NCBI RefSeq assembly: GCF_014805625.2
Contig: NW_023998565.1
Span: 62,001-126,000 of the forward strand
Source: Glossina fuscipes
Lineage: Eukaryota > Arthropoda > Insecta > Diptera > Glossinidae
Reading direction: 5' to 3'
DNA: 64,000 nt
Part shown: in pieces, positions 12,870 through 27,731 of the stretch
Layout of the letters: every line of letters begins with the position of its first letter
How positions within the stretch are numbered: the first letter of the stretch is position 1
Notes under the pieces: model-generated
Seen by the model: the letters and a program-made list of their open reading frames with translations, nothing else
The model's database searches: none
Told to the model about the DNA's origin: nothing
Position numbers and translations under genes: made by a program

Positions 12870-15680
12870 CAAATCACGTTTCTCTCAGTTTTAATTATTA
12901 TTATAATAAATAATACTAATAAACGGATGTAAATATGCAAATTGGAGCTTAAAAATTAATTATGAATTATAATCATTAGCCTTTTTCCTATTTAGTTTTC
13001 AACAGTATAACGCAGTAAATGTGTGATTTACATTGGTTTGTGTTGTGGTTACCCCAACATTTTAGGTGGAGTCTTCTTCAAACTTTTATAAACACAATTG
13101 AAATGTTATAAGCTGAATAAATTCTATATAATATCATCGTTTGTTACATTTGTTACTGTTTGAATCATCAAGAATTACGTAGAGACATTGAAATTTAACG
13201 GTACTTGTACAATTTACTTCAGTTAGGCTACTGTGTGCTCTGAAATTGTGATTTACCGTGCATAAACTAACTTGTTGAGAAAATAATGATTCTCCCTATA
13301 TAACATCTTTAATGTAGGTTACCATTACCGAATAGAAATCATTTTAAGCTACTTTATTTGATGATAATTGGCTTCGGCATTAGTAACACTACAGACTGCA
13401 TTCATTGTGCCATGTACAAGTATTACTCAGCCCATTCTTTATTTACAAAAAAAAATGGTAAATTGTCACCGCAACAAATGTCTTACCTTCTCCCACAACT
13501 AGAGTACGCAACTAACACACTAATTGTATATGGCGTGTACTACGTTTCATTTTCGAGAAACACTCTCTTGAAATTGTCAAAAACAAACTTTCCGACGCTT
13601 TGTGTTAGTATTCGTTAGTTAGAGCTGCATTTATAAGAGCAAACAGTTGTAAATTGAAAATAAAATAAAATGCGAAGAAAATTGTTGGCTTGCAAATATC
13701 TGTACCAAAACAAGAAATTTCACTTGTTAAAAGGTAATTAAATCTGCTCTTTCTTTTGCTTTTTATTCGAATTGTGTAATTAATACTCTTACTTCCTACC
13801 AGCTTGTAATCAATTGATCTTTTCGTGCGTCATCATAGACTGTCGCTATCATTGATAAATTTATCATATATACGTTATCATTGATGATAAAGCGCGACGA
13901 AACAGAAAATAATAAAATCCCATCACTCTACTAAACATGCTTGTTTTATAGCCAACAGGCCTAATCTCTTTTACTAAACATGGGAAAAAAAAAGGTGAGT
14001 AGCATGTTATTATTATATAACCAAGTAATGTTAAGAAATACGTACACTATTCTTTCCTTATATTATGTCGTCGCTGTAGGGTAACATAGAGACTGACAGA
14101 AAAGGAATTTTATAAGACATAGAACAACACTTCGGAACGCTTCAAATCTTGTTACTTTACCCGAAAACAAATAAATAGATGATTTTACACATGTATCAGA
14201 AGCGTAAATTAAAATATGCATATTATTTCTGCAAAAGTTTCGGGTGTCAAGAAAAATTCAGCTGTGTGATTGCGTAGAGAAAACAAACGTGCCTTCGATG
14301 ATTCGTTTCGCATTCAGTTTGGAGTTGTTAGGACCTGGAGGTTATCGCTGGATAGCAGTTTTAACTTATTAGATTCTTGTATCAGAAATGATACAAAAAA
14401 TGAAAGAACAACTTTGCGCGGAATGTTGGTGAGCTAATCAAAATACATACTCATATAAATATTTTATTCGTAAATTTTGCAACCAAATGAAAATCATAGA
14501 ATTAAACTTTTGAGGTTCCTTTGACGACGATGTCGATGTTGTGCTAGAAAGCTCCTAACTGAGGCAAATAAGTCAGACGATCGCAATCCTGTTGCAATTT
14601 TAATGAAATTATATTGGAGTAAAATATGTAAGGAATAAATCCGCTTTAAGATGTTTGGAGAATATTAAACAGTTGGCTTTTATTTACGTAAGGTTAAGAC
14701 TGATTTTCACTTCATTTAAAATACATTGATATGTAATTATATAAATATATATTGTAAAATATAAATAACAAGACATATATATTAAAATTCGAACTTTCAC
14801 AATTTAAAGTTTTCCTAAGAACTACTGTGTAGTTCCTGGAGACTTTGGTTACACCGCGAAAACATCTAATTATAATCAAAATTGTCCGTACATTATTACG
14901 CACAACCGATCGCAATTTCAGGTAATTCCATATGTGCATGCGGCTCATTAGTTGCAATTTTTATCTATTTTTTGTTTTGTGCTTAGCATTTCTCTTCATT
15001 TTTTTTTTTATGGTATAAAAGAGGCAAATGGACCAGGCCTGTAAGTGAAAGACTTATATGTCCAGTTTGGGTTTTTATCACACAATGTTCTTAAGGATAG
15101 AATGCAGCGGCAAACAGGATGACCTAAAATGATTTGATCATGTTGAAATGATTATTACTTCTCTCGATTGGATGATGTACAAGTTGTATTAGTCAAAACA
15201 GTTACATCTTTTCTGAGTTTTAGACCAGAAGATTGATCTCAAGCTATGGCTTTATAGGAATTCTAGATTTATGGAGTTATAAAAACTGTTGAAAATGTGA
15301 TTAGAGCGGACAAAAATTAGCATATATTTACGCTACGTAAAAGGAGAAATCAGCAGATTTAATGAAGGCAGTTAACTGCTTAGATGAGGTACATTTGCGA
15401 TCACGAAAGGTTTCATACAGATTGTTAGAGATACTGAAAATTCCCAAAGAAAGTTTAATAATATCAAGTTTATTGCTATTAAAAATAAGCTTCTCAGCAT
15501 ACTCTTTTGTATGACATAAATCACATGGCACCCGTTCTACTTATTCTACGTCTATTTATCTTTCAAAAATTTTACATAATTTTTTTTTTCGTGATTGTGT
15601 TGTTCACAGTATCACTGTAAATGAACGAACTCAAGTTTGGCCCCTAATTTTCCCATTATTTTTTTTAAGTAAGGTTCGAA
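12870..15680. other. AT-rich intergenic DNA, no gene seen
   Basis: No supported gene. Open frames at 13358-13618 (+), 14957-14712 (-) and 15531-15328 (-) show no family motifs and are rich in codons expected from random AT-rich sequence. Confidence 0.4.
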
Positions 15681-15682
15681 AA

Positions 15683-16056
15683 GCGAAAACCATGCATAAC
15701 TAGTTCTCAAGGTACGCCTTCTCAACGAAAGTTATTTAACTAAATACATAATCAGTGACCAGGTTTTAAATTCGCTAATATTATCGCGAAAACCATGCAC
15801 AACTAGTTCTCAAGGTACGTCTTAAGAACGAAAGTTAGTTAACTAAATACATAATCAGTGACCAAGTTTTAAAAATAAAGTTACGTCTTCTGCACGAAAG
15901 TTAGTTAACTAAATACATAATCAGTGACCAGGTTTTAAATTCGCTAATATTATCGCAAATACCATGCACAACTAGTTCTCAAGCTGCGTTTTCTGAACGA
16001 AAGTTAGTTAACTAAATACATAATCAGTGACCAGGATTTCAATTCGCTAATATTAC
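15683..16056 (+). repeat. About 100-bp tandem repeat, four units (one shortened)
   Basis: Units start at about 15683, 15786, 15881 and 15955. The first two are 103 bp apart; the third lacks its first part; the fourth ends near 16056. Each carries ACTAAATACATAATCAGTGA and, in complete units, CATGCA(C/T)AACTAGTTCTCAA and TTCGCTAATATTA. Units differ at a few positions, so the array is not brand new. It ends about 430 bp upstream of the LCMT1 start codon. It may be a minisatellite or the internal repeat of a Helitron/MITE-like element; I see no termini that decide this. Confidence 0.85.
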
Positions 16057-16441
16057 AGAGTTGTGTTGCCACATAAATTTTTCCTAACAACTACTCGTTC
16101 TTAAAACCTACGATTATGTAAATTTCCAATGTTTAACTGAATATTTTCGCACATTGGCATTAGTGAATTGTCAAAATTTTATTCTTAGCTTTTACAAAGA
16201 GAAAACCTACTCGAATCCTGAACACAAGTTGATTTCTGACAATTGGGAAATTTAAAGTTATTGTTACAATACACCGTAAACGAGTGATTGACTTTAAATT
16301 AGTTGAATTATAAAACGTGACTACTTTACGTAAATAATTATAAATAAAATATAAAGCTCGGTGGATCCAGTTGGAAATTTTATTATAAAGATATTAGTTA
16401 ATCATAAATTATTGTGGTAATTGCAGGCTTTATTTGTTTGA

Positions 16442-18392
<1,951 letters not shown>

Positions 18393-18491
18393 ACTTTCTT
18401 CCTTCATCTGCTCCTCAACTTAGTCAACAAATTGTAATTGTACTTTTATTTGTTGACAGGGTTGAAAAACGTATGTCTTGGTTAAACATCG

Positions 18492-18497
18492 AATAAA
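18492..18497 (+). terminator. Candidate poly(A) signal of LCMT1
   Basis: AATAAA lies 100 bp after the LCMT1 stop codon, a normal 3' UTR length for a compact fly gene. No other canonical hexamer lies closer. Confidence 0.55.
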
Positions 18498-18559
18498 GAC
18501 TGGAATAACGGGCTCGACAGGCTGTTGGTAATAATGGACGGCTGCAGTGCAAACATAGC

Positions 18560-19360
18560 CAATATTGGCTATAAGACTGTTATAAGATGAACTTTAGTTC
18601 TATTTTCCAAATAATTTTATACAAATTTTCGGATTATTGCTGTGAAATTTTGGATTTAACAAACAAATTGCAAATACTTCTGTTTTGCTTCTACTTAAAT
18701 CGTAAATACACACAAGAGCATAGTTTGTATTTCTTTTTAGCTTATTTTGTTATTTTATATATAACCCGAACCACTTTGAAAAAAGTACATAGTCTCCATA
18801 TATATATATATATAGGTAACATAAAATTTCACGATCATGATGACGTAATTTTTTGTGCACTTACCAAAAAAAAAAAATGAAAACTCAGATAAAATTCAGA
18901 CAAATGTATATTCTTGTTAATGAAATTTTTCATAAATGGGCAAAAAGAGCAAGAAACAAACATATTTCTTAAATTGATGTATTTTTTTCTGACACAATAT
19001 ACTCTTCAACTTTATCACAATGTAATAAGAAAATAAGTCAGCACATGTTTATGTAAAGACGTTAAAATTGCGCAACAGAAGTAAAACCTATAGATTCGAG
19101 TTAAAATTATTTTTTAGCTCTTCCATTAAATGTGAAATAAACGTAAAATTATTTATATTAAAAGTATTTTCTTCAATAAAATCTTGATTTATTTAAGAAA
19201 AAGTTTAGATTCATTACCTCTTTCATGGGATGACTATATAGCTATTGTTGATTTTTAAAATCTGAAATATTGAATATCTAATATTGGAATGTCAAGTGCT
19301 ATATATATATACATATATATATATTTTTCTTTCCCACGATGTAAGTTCGGTAGTTAATTT
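18560..19360. other. AT-rich intergenic DNA with dinucleotide runs
   Basis: Holds (TA)n runs at about 18799-18815 and 19301-19324. A 97-codon open frame here is low-complexity. No gene supported. Confidence 0.4.
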
Positions 19361-19369
19361 CAGAGGGTC

Positions 19370-19560
19370 TATAGCATTACTTGTTATGCGATTCTCTTAA
19401 TGAAGGACAAATTTAAACGGTCGCTAAGAATGTGCTTTTTTGTAGGTTCGTTCCCAATTGCTAATAGGATAAGAAAGCTCCTTTGGGATCCATTGCTGAG
19501 CAATTTTAGGTGAGTATTCAACACCCCTTATGACTTCTCCGCACTTGAAATAAAATTATG
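19370..19560 (-). repeat. Degraded 3' fragment of an I-clade LINE
   Basis: This short stretch matches 21040-21190 of the better preserved minus-strand element. Both share (G/A)AGAATGTGCTTT followed by a block ending GGATCCATTG(C/G)TGAG, with similar spacing. In the intact copy this codes for the cysteine-rich C-terminal region downstream of RNase H. It is an old independent insertion or a partial duplication. Confidence 0.6.
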
Positions 19561-20837
19561 CTTTCCAGCAATACCACTACATAAACTACATTGCAGCTCT
19601 TATTTAATTAACATGAAGCAATGACGCCTTGTCAAAGGCCAACATTCAACAAACACATACATTTGTAATAAGACCTTGCGAAAAAAATTCTATAAATTCA
19701 TTATTTTTCTGATATTGAAGCTCTTTGTTCATTTGCCAGGTCAAAACATAAACCGATTTAATTGAAGTTTAATTGTTAGGAATGTAAGTCGATTTGACGT
19801 AAGCGCGAGACGCGAATAAAAGTGTGAGCATTTTATCATAATTGACTCCTTTTGCATAATTTTCATCTACTGGACAAAATTTTATCTGGTTTTGCTTTGC
19901 TTAGGAATGATAAGTCGAATAATTTGGATAACTCATTACATAACAATGGTGGCTTCCAAAACGTCTATTACATGGAAATGAAGCCACATTTAGTTTAGTT
20001 GTTATCATCTTACTGCCATTGCGGATCTCATATATAAACGCCGTCAATATGGCGGAAAAACGAAATAACTACAAAAACTCGAACGTGGCATCACTATTCA
20101 TAAGCTTCAGCAAATGCCAACCTCAAATTTTGAAATTTTGCAAATGCGGCTTGTGATATGCATTATTTTCCATTAAGCAATGCTTCCTAAAAATTTCCTC
20201 GATACATACCTCTTTTAACACGCTTCTCTAGTGCGTAGGCACGCTAACTGGTTTATTTGGAATTGTGCGCAAATTGAATCAATTTTCCAACACCTCCAAA
20301 CGTACACAAGGAAGCTGTTGTAAAATGTCCCCACTTTGTCTTATTTTCTTTATTCGAGAACTCAAAACAAGACTCAATAATAGTTTATAAGTAACGAATA
20401 AAAAGCCTTTTTTTGCTTTTGGGGGCAGACGTTTTTCAATACAAACTTAGGTGCAAGAATTTCCAATGTGTATGCTAAACTTTAAACCATTAATTTCATC
20501 TCTGACAGTAGACAGACGGACGGACGAGAAAGTTTAAATTGATTAAGAATTTGGCTTTGATCAAAAATGTATATGCGTTTTAGGCCCCGTGAAACTTCTC
20601 TCTGGATATTGCAAACGTCTTGAGCAAATGTCTATGTATCTAATGACAAAAACGATCAAAATTATTTTTAAAGTGTTTAAACCGGGTACTTGTATTAATA
20701 TTTAAGGAATTGTCTGATGGTGGCATCAAAGTTCTTTTTGTTGTAGTCTATTTGGCAGGTGGGGATCTGGTCTTCTTTCAAACCAAGCACCTTGACATAT
20801 TTTTAAACTATTCTAAAATATTGTTGTGGGTGACTTT

Positions 20838-22455
20838 ATTACTATTATTATTATTATTATTTTAATTTTAGACTAATGAATTGAATTCTTAGACTAAAAA
20901 AAAGACATTGAGCACTAGCAACACAGGCTATCGGCTCTAATTTAAATAAATGGATATTAGATAATAAGCTTAGTAGTATTAATAAAGTAAAATATTGAAT
21001 TGATATTCTGTTCTGAAGCTGATTGTAGAATGTTCAAAGGGTTAATCGTTCCAAATGCAATACTTCTAGCCAAGGAAAAGGTGAGGCAGTCGCAGAGAAT
21101 GTGCTTTATAGTAAGAGTTTGTCCACAACAGCAGATTGGGGGAGAAGACTTCTTCAGGATCCATTGGTGAGTTGCAATTGTATGACCAAGGCGAATTCTC
21201 GAAAATGTTTGGATCTTGGTTTTCGCAACATTTGTTGGATATAGAGGTGGAGATAATTGAGGGTTAATGCAAGAGTAGTGTTGATGATGGTATTGTAAAT
21301 TTACTTCTGCAATTTTCTCTTTAACTTTTCTTACAATGTATCTTTGAAGATCGAACTTTTCCATGACATCATCCATAATTAGAGGAGCAGAAGCAGCATA
21401 CTTTGCCGCTCGATCAGCTTGCTCATTTCCCAGTAAACCGATGTGACTTGGTACCCATAACATTTTAATTTTTCCGTCGGGTGTAGTAATTATATTCCTT
21501 AATTTGTTGATGGTGCTCCATCTCGAAGTCGAAGGGTTCCGGGTAGCTTGTAATACAGACAAACTGTCAGTAACAATGACGGTTTTGAGTTCGTTTCTAT
21601 GGGCAAGGTTTGTAGCGCGAAGGATAGCTCTGGCTTCGGTTATGAAAGTTGAAGTGCTTTCGTGAAATATGTGGTTGAGAAGAACCCGTCCTGTAGCATC
21701 TACCACCGCACAAGCAGGAGGCAGACCAGGAGATTTTGAGCCGTCTGTGTACAAAAGATTCCAACCAGTATTGTCCAATACTTGGGTTTTCTCAGCTATT
21801 AAATTCCTGAAGACGTAATTTGGAGTATCTTCTTTCTTGTGCATAGACAGTGAGATGTCAAAAGAGCAGTCTTTCAAAATCCAGGGAGGTTTAACACCAA
21901 AAAAGCGGGAAATTTTTAAGGGAATGTTCAATTCCTTTGCGATGCACAAACAATGGTCAATTGCAGATGGCGACTTTGGAATTTTCTTCGCAATAATAAT
22001 CTTTCTTACGTCATCACCGAGAATGGATTTGTTTGAATTAAGAAGCTTAGGGACTATTTTAGCTTTTAACTCATACAGTCTATTTTCTAAAGTGGGGAGA
22101 CCAGTTTCAATTACAATATTATTTATGGGCGTCGTCCGAAAAGCAAAACAACTTGCTCTGACGGCTTGGTGATAGACCGGTTTAAGGATGTTGATATTAG
22201 ATTTGCAGTTATTGCCATCAATTATCAAAGCATAGTCAATCTTGCTTAACACAAGCATTTTGGTAAGATAAGCGATAGTGTTAATATGCGCATGGCTTTT
22301 CCAAGCAACGTACTGTATGAAATTTACCCTTGTTAAAAGGGAGTTTTTTAACCGAAGGCAGTGTGCTTTCCAACGATAATTGGGTGACTTTAATTGTAAC
22401 TTCTTTAACGTATTTAACCCTACGTCCTTGAGTACCAGGTTATAGTTTTAGGATA
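20838..22455 (-). mobile_element. 5'-truncated I-clade LINE with (AAT)n tail
   Basis: The element reads on the minus strand from about 22455 (inside ORF2) to an (AAT)n run at 20838-20864. A TAA/AAT-type tail with an RNase H in ORF2 is characteristic of the I clade. Homology starts at about 22450, just downstream of an in-frame stop. The 5' part (ORF1, endonuclease, RT palm) is absent. A plus-strand LINE piece of another family abuts it at 22440. Confidence 0.85.
20957..22258 (-). CDS. I-clade LINE ORF2 C-terminus: RT thumb, RNase H, Cys-rich end (433 codons open)
   Basis: The frame is open for 433 codons and in fact continues open upstream to about 22450 with conserved sequence (WKAHCLRLKNSLLTRVNF, YVAWKSHAHINT). 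So the Met at 22258 is an internal residue, not a real start. The RNase H domain has all its landmarks: YTDGSK (first Asp), FITEARAILRA (Glu), VIVTDSLSVLQA (second Asp) and WVPSHIGLLGNEQADRAAK (His and last Asp). A CCCGQ...HILCDC cysteine cluster follows. RNase H removes RNA from the cDNA hybrid. The open frame and the complete catalytic set suggest a fairly recent insertion, though without RT and endonuclease it cannot move alone. A plus-strand open frame inside it is only its antisense shadow. Confidence 0.85.
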   Translation of the reverse strand: MLVLSKIDYALIIDGNNCKSNINILKPVYHQAVRASCFAFRTTPINNIVIETGLPTLENRLYELKAKIVPKLLNSNKSILGDDVRKIIIAKKIPKSPSAIDHCLCIAKELNIPLKISRFFGVKPPWILKDCSFDISLSMHKKEDTPNYVFRNLIAEKTQVLDNTGWNLLYTDGSKSPGLPPACAVVDATGRVLLNHIFHESTSTFITEARAILRATNLAHRNELKTVIVTDSLSVLQATRNPSTSRWSTINKLRNIITTPDGKIKMLWVPSHIGLLGNEQADRAAKYAASAPLIMDDVMEKFDLQRYIVRKVKEKIAEVNLQYHHQHYSCINPQLSPPLYPTNVAKTKIQTFSRIRLGHTIATHQWILKKSSPPICCCGQTLTIKHILCDCLTFSLARSIAFGTINPLNILQSASEQNINSIFYFINTTKLII

Positions 22456-23000
22456 CTTTTAGAATGGTCACTTGTGAACTCCTTAGTTATTATTTCAACG
22501 AAATCTAACGCTATGTTCTTTGGTAGTATCGAACATCATCCTCCCGAAACGAATTTTTTTATTGGTGTGAATAGAAAATTGGTGTTGGCCAACCTGGGCA
22601 TATATATCGATCATCGTCCCAACTTTAAGAAGCGTATAGATAGGAAAATGGTGGGAAATCGGCGAGGAATTTATTCCAACAATATTTACCTACCTCAATT
22701 GATTAAATATAAAATGACCTATTCTCTGTGAATGCCACATATTCTATAGAGCTTAGAAGCAGTGAGCGGTACTGTGGCGCATAGCTTCGCTAGACTAAAT
22801 TATGCTACCAATAACATTGCTTGCTATGTATATAGTCTGCCTGCAGTTCGCGTCAAGTCGCAATTTATTTCTCTGGCTTATTTGTCTGTAGCTAACTTTA
22901 ATGTTATTTTTTAATGCTATTCCTGCAACTACCCAGGAACATTTCCTTATATTTTCTTTTACATATTTTTTCTTGAAACTTCTATGCGACTGGGGAGCCG
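22440..23000 (+). pseudogene. LINE reverse-transcriptase thumb fragment
   Basis: An open frame 22474-22731 reads AMFFGSIEHHPPETNF, ANLGIYIDHRPNFKKRI and LPQLIKYKMTYSL. This follows the post-palm region of Jockey-group RTs (K-x-x-x-M-x-F, then L-G-I-x-I-D). Recognisable sequence continues in broken frames to about 22960 (PHILYS, CDWGAVTF). It sits head-on against the minus-strand I element. Frame breaks make it inactive. Confidence 0.6.
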
Positions 23001-23229
23001 TAACTTTCCTTTCACAATTATGTATAAGTTACAATTTGCAAATTGTAGTACGGTAACATACGCTTTTTTCTTTTTTTAACTTCTGTGATTATAGTGTTTC
23101 CTATTGTACTGTTGCAAACTCTATTTACATTCTGCATTGCCTGTCTTACACTCAGAAATTTGCTTATAATAAAAACGTTGGCCCAACGAAGGGCTTCGTA
23201 TATTATATTATATTAATATGAATGAAAAA

Positions 23230-26200
23230 TAAGTACAACTCAATCCTTGGATGGTGCGTATAAAAATTATTTATAACTCACCTCTCTCTGCCGCATGTGA
23301 TTGTTTGATCAATCGTTTCCAAAGTGTATATAGTTTGATCATATTTAAGTTTTTTTAACAAAGTTAGCGCAAAATTATGTCTAGGGGTGCGGAAAACTGT
23401 CTTTACTCTCAATTTGATAGATATTTTTCGTATAAAAAAGTCTTCAAAATTGTTGCAAGCGATGGATATCAAAATTTGGAGCAAAACCACACGTACTTTC
23501 CCATTTCTTCTTTTGTTATATCTGATAGGCGAATAGTTTTTACTATAAAAGTAATACGCCTTTATTTTTCGGGTCAACTAGTGCAGTCCCCACTAAAGGA
23601 AGGACTCAATACGAAAATTTTTAGGTCAATGTAATTTATCTTTTTATATGATAGATTTTGACAAAATACCAACAGAAAATGTGGTTTCCTTTTGCAAGGT
23701 TTCAAAGCACGTAAAAAGTGACAGAAAAGTGGCGAGCAACTTCATTCTGATGTTTCAAATAATCGCATATAGAATTCATTTATGGAAGAAACTGAATGCC
23801 AAGAGCACTTGCTTAAATGTTACATTTCACTATGAAAGAGTTGCGCTTAAAAACAAGAGAACGTACAGGAATTGATTAAAAGGCAAGGAGGGTAATTACG
23901 TATAAAAAACTTAACCTTTAGCCTTTCTCGCTTTTCGGATGACTTTGGGTTAGGTATGATACTGTCATCATTATTTTTCATTAACTCCCGTTTTTTTTTT
24001 TTATTATATATGCACAACAAATTATCTTTTAAAGTATGTTTTTGAAGTAATTCAACTTCGAATGCATGCAAATGCAAAATTTGGCAACGATTTTGTTTTA
24101 AATTTTTATTTTTAGAGCCGAGATAACATGAGCTATGTTCAACACTAATTTCAATTGGTGCCGGTGGATTCTATTTGATACTTTCTATAACAGCTGCGAT
24201 GCTCTCACATTACCTTCCGGAGCTTCTTTCTTCGCCTTATATGTTGGTTTTTTGAAAGTGATTGTTATTTCATTTTACTACCTCTAATTTTTATATAATT
24301 TTATGGTTATTTATTTCTGTATGATATTGCCGCTGTTTACATAATGTTGTTTACAAACAAACAAAGGTCAAGCTTGCCGTGCTATTTTCCCTTTATTTAT
24401 TGAAAATTATAATAAGTGACGGTAGTAATACATGATGCACAGAAAATGTATTATCTCATTTTCGTCGTCGAAGCGAATGTGAGTTAATAAAAGATACATC
24501 AGTGCCAATAATTACAAAATTTCGCTTTACTGTACTCACGTACAACTGGTTTTGTTAGTTTTAAAGTTAACGTCAAACATAAATGGTGCTTATTGGTTGA
24601 AGCGGTTGAAATGAACAGTTAGATTAAAAGCAAACTTATCTCTATCGGTCTGTGTTAGTGCATAGTTAAAAGTGTTAGTAATAAATAAATTTGTGTATGA
24701 GTACTGTAGATGAACATTAGCTATATGTGTATTTGCTACGTAATCGAATGTTAGCAAATAACATATATTGTACGTAAAGTTTTTGAAAGTAAATCTATGG
24801 TATTGTAATGTATGCGTGAGCTTACAACGCGTGCATTTGTTAAAGAAAAATATAATTACTGGGTTACCATAAGTCTTAATATTTAGTGTGACTTCAGATA
24901 AAATTTTGATATTTTCCATGTTGTATATTAGACGTAAAAACGGTCACGCGTATATAAATATATACGGCCGAAAATATGAACTTCGGTTGTTAAACATTTC
25001 AAACCAGAAGCAACAAGATATCTTCTGATCTGTTCGTCAGAGTTTGTGTTTTATGTATACATTTATGGTATGGTGCGTGATCTGTTGCATTTATATGTGC
25101 GATTTTGTTAGCACCCAAGATTTTTGTTGTGCTTAAAAGGAGAGAAAAATAAAAACTGAACAAGAAAGTTATAACTATTTCAAGGCGAATCTTAGACACC
25201 TATCACTCCGAGGAAACATGAAAAAATTATGTTTTTCATTTAGCCATTCTGGGCATGTCTTCCATAAACTTTAAGTATAAATAAAATTCTACAAATTTCA
25301 TGCCAAGTTGCATATCGCACAACGTCTACTACAATTCGTAAGTGGTAAACTTATTCTTATTATTTTCTTCATGCTTATTTTGTAACATTAACTCGTTTGT
25401 TGTATAAATAAACTAAGTCAGTATGTGCTAAGTTTCAAAACGCTCGGCTTTTCAAGTATGGGCAAACAGACAAGTGAATAAATTGTAAAAGCGAGCACGA
25501 CATTATGTGCATACGCTAGCTAAACAGGAACGGGAATAGGAACATTTTTTTTAAAATCTATTTTCAGGGCGTTGCCAATGTTCGAAATTCAATAGTAGAC
25601 AACGTTTCTGAATAGAGAGCCTAACATTGACAATGTTCCTCGAACGAACTGCTGTAATTCTAAACTATACTAAAGATGATCAAGTTTACTTTGCGTTTGC
25701 GGAGTCGCAAAAATTGCTATATTTTAAGTATTAATTAATTAGAGTGTAAATCAATACCGGCCATTACCACAATGTTGTCTTGAAAGTAGACATTTATCAA
25801 TGCGTTGTATTGGTATTTATTTCTTTGCCTCTTCAATCATTTTTATTAAATGTTTTTTTGGTTTATTTGCCAGAAATAATCACACGCTTGATATTTGTAA
25901 ATGTGTGTCGGTGTGTACGTATTTATTTATTCATTGTTTTCTATCCCTCAAAAGCAAGAGTGACTCATGCAGAATTTTTGAGTAAGAATCGGCCACTATA
26001 ACCTTAACTAAATTAAGAGTGAAGAAGGAAGGCAAAATGTCTATTTCTTGCTCTAGGCGAGTCTTCCAATTATGTTTACAAAATGGCCGTTCACAACTTC
26101 CATAATCCCTTCTTTGGGCTAATATTTTAAATACGAAAATAGCATGAAGTGCATGAAGATTTATAGAATTATCCTTTCATTGTGCCATAAATCCAATTTG

Positions 26201-27400
26201 TTTAATGCACTTGTAAATCAGAAGTTTGCTGTCTGGCAAAATAGTAAATCACTTAGATAGCCTCCGTTGTGTTACGAGCTTATTATAACCAATTCAATGT
26301 CAACCATGTGCAAAGGCATTTTTGGCAAGCACTTGAAAACATGGCATGGCTTAGAAAAACTCAATTTTTTATACTCATCAAAGGATGGGGGAATTCATTT
26401 ATCAAAAAGTTTGTAACGTTCCTGATCAACATCATCATAAATCGGTTTAAACATGTGCACGTCATCTGTCCTTCTGTGTAATGTGTATGATGAACACGCT
26501 GATCGCAAAAATGAAATTGTCAGCCGCACAGCCGGCAGAAATATTCCGAGTTCTTGGATGCATTTTAGGTTCTTAGTGTTGAAAGTGGGCTAATTGTGCT
26601 TGTACAAAAAGGCAGAGAATTGGCTACGCCTATCTAACATTATAGGTAAACAAAATTGCACGTTTTTCCAACTTTTTTAAGATAAATTTGGCCTCAACAG
26701 AATATTATTTTTTTATTGGTTTTGTGTTAGGTTAATACAATATGCATGAAATCTTGGTGTGAACCGAACTAGTCAAAATAACCTAAAACTTACGTGTTCT
26801 CCAACGTAAGGTTTGTTCTGTAGTAATGCTTAGTTGAAAAATGTCTGTTATTCTAAATTATATATCCCATAGCTAACAATCTATTTTCCATTTTGTTATC
26901 ATTGGTCAAGTTAGTTAAGTTGAAAGTTGAGCAACGGTTTCTTATGGAGTAACAAAGCATAAATTATCGATTTCCTTTGCACTTGTTCTATTTATTTCGC
27001 GATAGCATCTCGTGAGTTACAGAAACACGACTACTCGACTATTTTAAATTTGTAGAAACTCTTAAGATAGGTGCAACTTAAATATCCCTTTGATAGAGCA
27101 TTTGACACGTTTTTTCTTCAAATTCAAGATCACAAACGTACTCTTTGGTTTTATATTTCATCACCAAGTGTTACGTTAATAATTAAACTGAATAAACTGT
27201 TTACAACAAGAAGCTCTTGCTGTAATTATTAGAGAAATATTAAATATATAAAATTTTTTTTAAAATGCATTGTAGTCTAAGCCAAATAAATAATTAAATT
27301 TTAAGTCGAGAAGAAAGAGAACAGGTAAATTAATGCAATAACTTATTATTTTTGAGTGAAGAAAAGCAGCCTTGAAGGACGAAGTTTTTTATTTAAATAC
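23230..27400. other. About 4.2 kb of AT-rich DNA, no gene supported
   Basis: Several open frames of 60-109 codons occur (for example 24919-24590 on minus), but none shows a domain, signal-peptide pattern or splice-linked partner that I can defend. No repeat similar to others in the window was found. Confidence 0.4.
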
Positions 27401-27409
27401 CATTAATAT

Positions 27410-27727
27410 TGTTATGAAATTCGCTTTTCTAAGATACAGCCCGTATCACTAAATCGTGGATATTCTGTGCAAGAGAAATACACTTCGAAGTTCTTTTATT
27501 TACAATTATATTCCTTAAGTATATGATTATTCACAATTTATTTTTGGCAATACTTTCGACTGCTCAACTCAAATATTCTTTTTCTACTAACCCTCTTTTC
27601 CACAAATATTCTATTTATATACATTACAGCTGCATGACGCGCCGCGAATGTGCATTTGGCTTTTCCCTCTTTTTGGAATTCATTATTTGCTTAGCTGGAA
27701 TGAACTGGATTTGGGATTTCCGTAACA
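27410..27727 (+). mobile_element. Solo LTR, family 1 (shortened copy)
   Basis: The unit begins TGTTATGAAATTCGCTTTTC and ends GGGATTTCCGTAACA, so it has TG...CA termini. Its flanks are ATAT (27406-27409) and ACAT (27728-27731), compatible with a 4-bp target duplication with one later change. It matches 41227-41487, 47400-47877 and 60310-60660, including the shared block TTTATTTACAATTATA and CTGCTCAACTC. It lacks about 150 bp present in the 47.4-kb copy. No internal retroviral genes flank it, hence solo. Confidence 0.75.
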
Positions 27728-27731
27728 ACAT

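Noticed and set aside
21837..22172. Plus-strand open frame of 111 codons
   Set aside because: It is the antisense shadow of the I-clade RNase H ORF; no motif of its own.
24590..24919. Minus-strand 109-codon frame as a gene
   Set aside because: Composition fits AT-rich chance sequence; no domain, signal peptide or splice partner.
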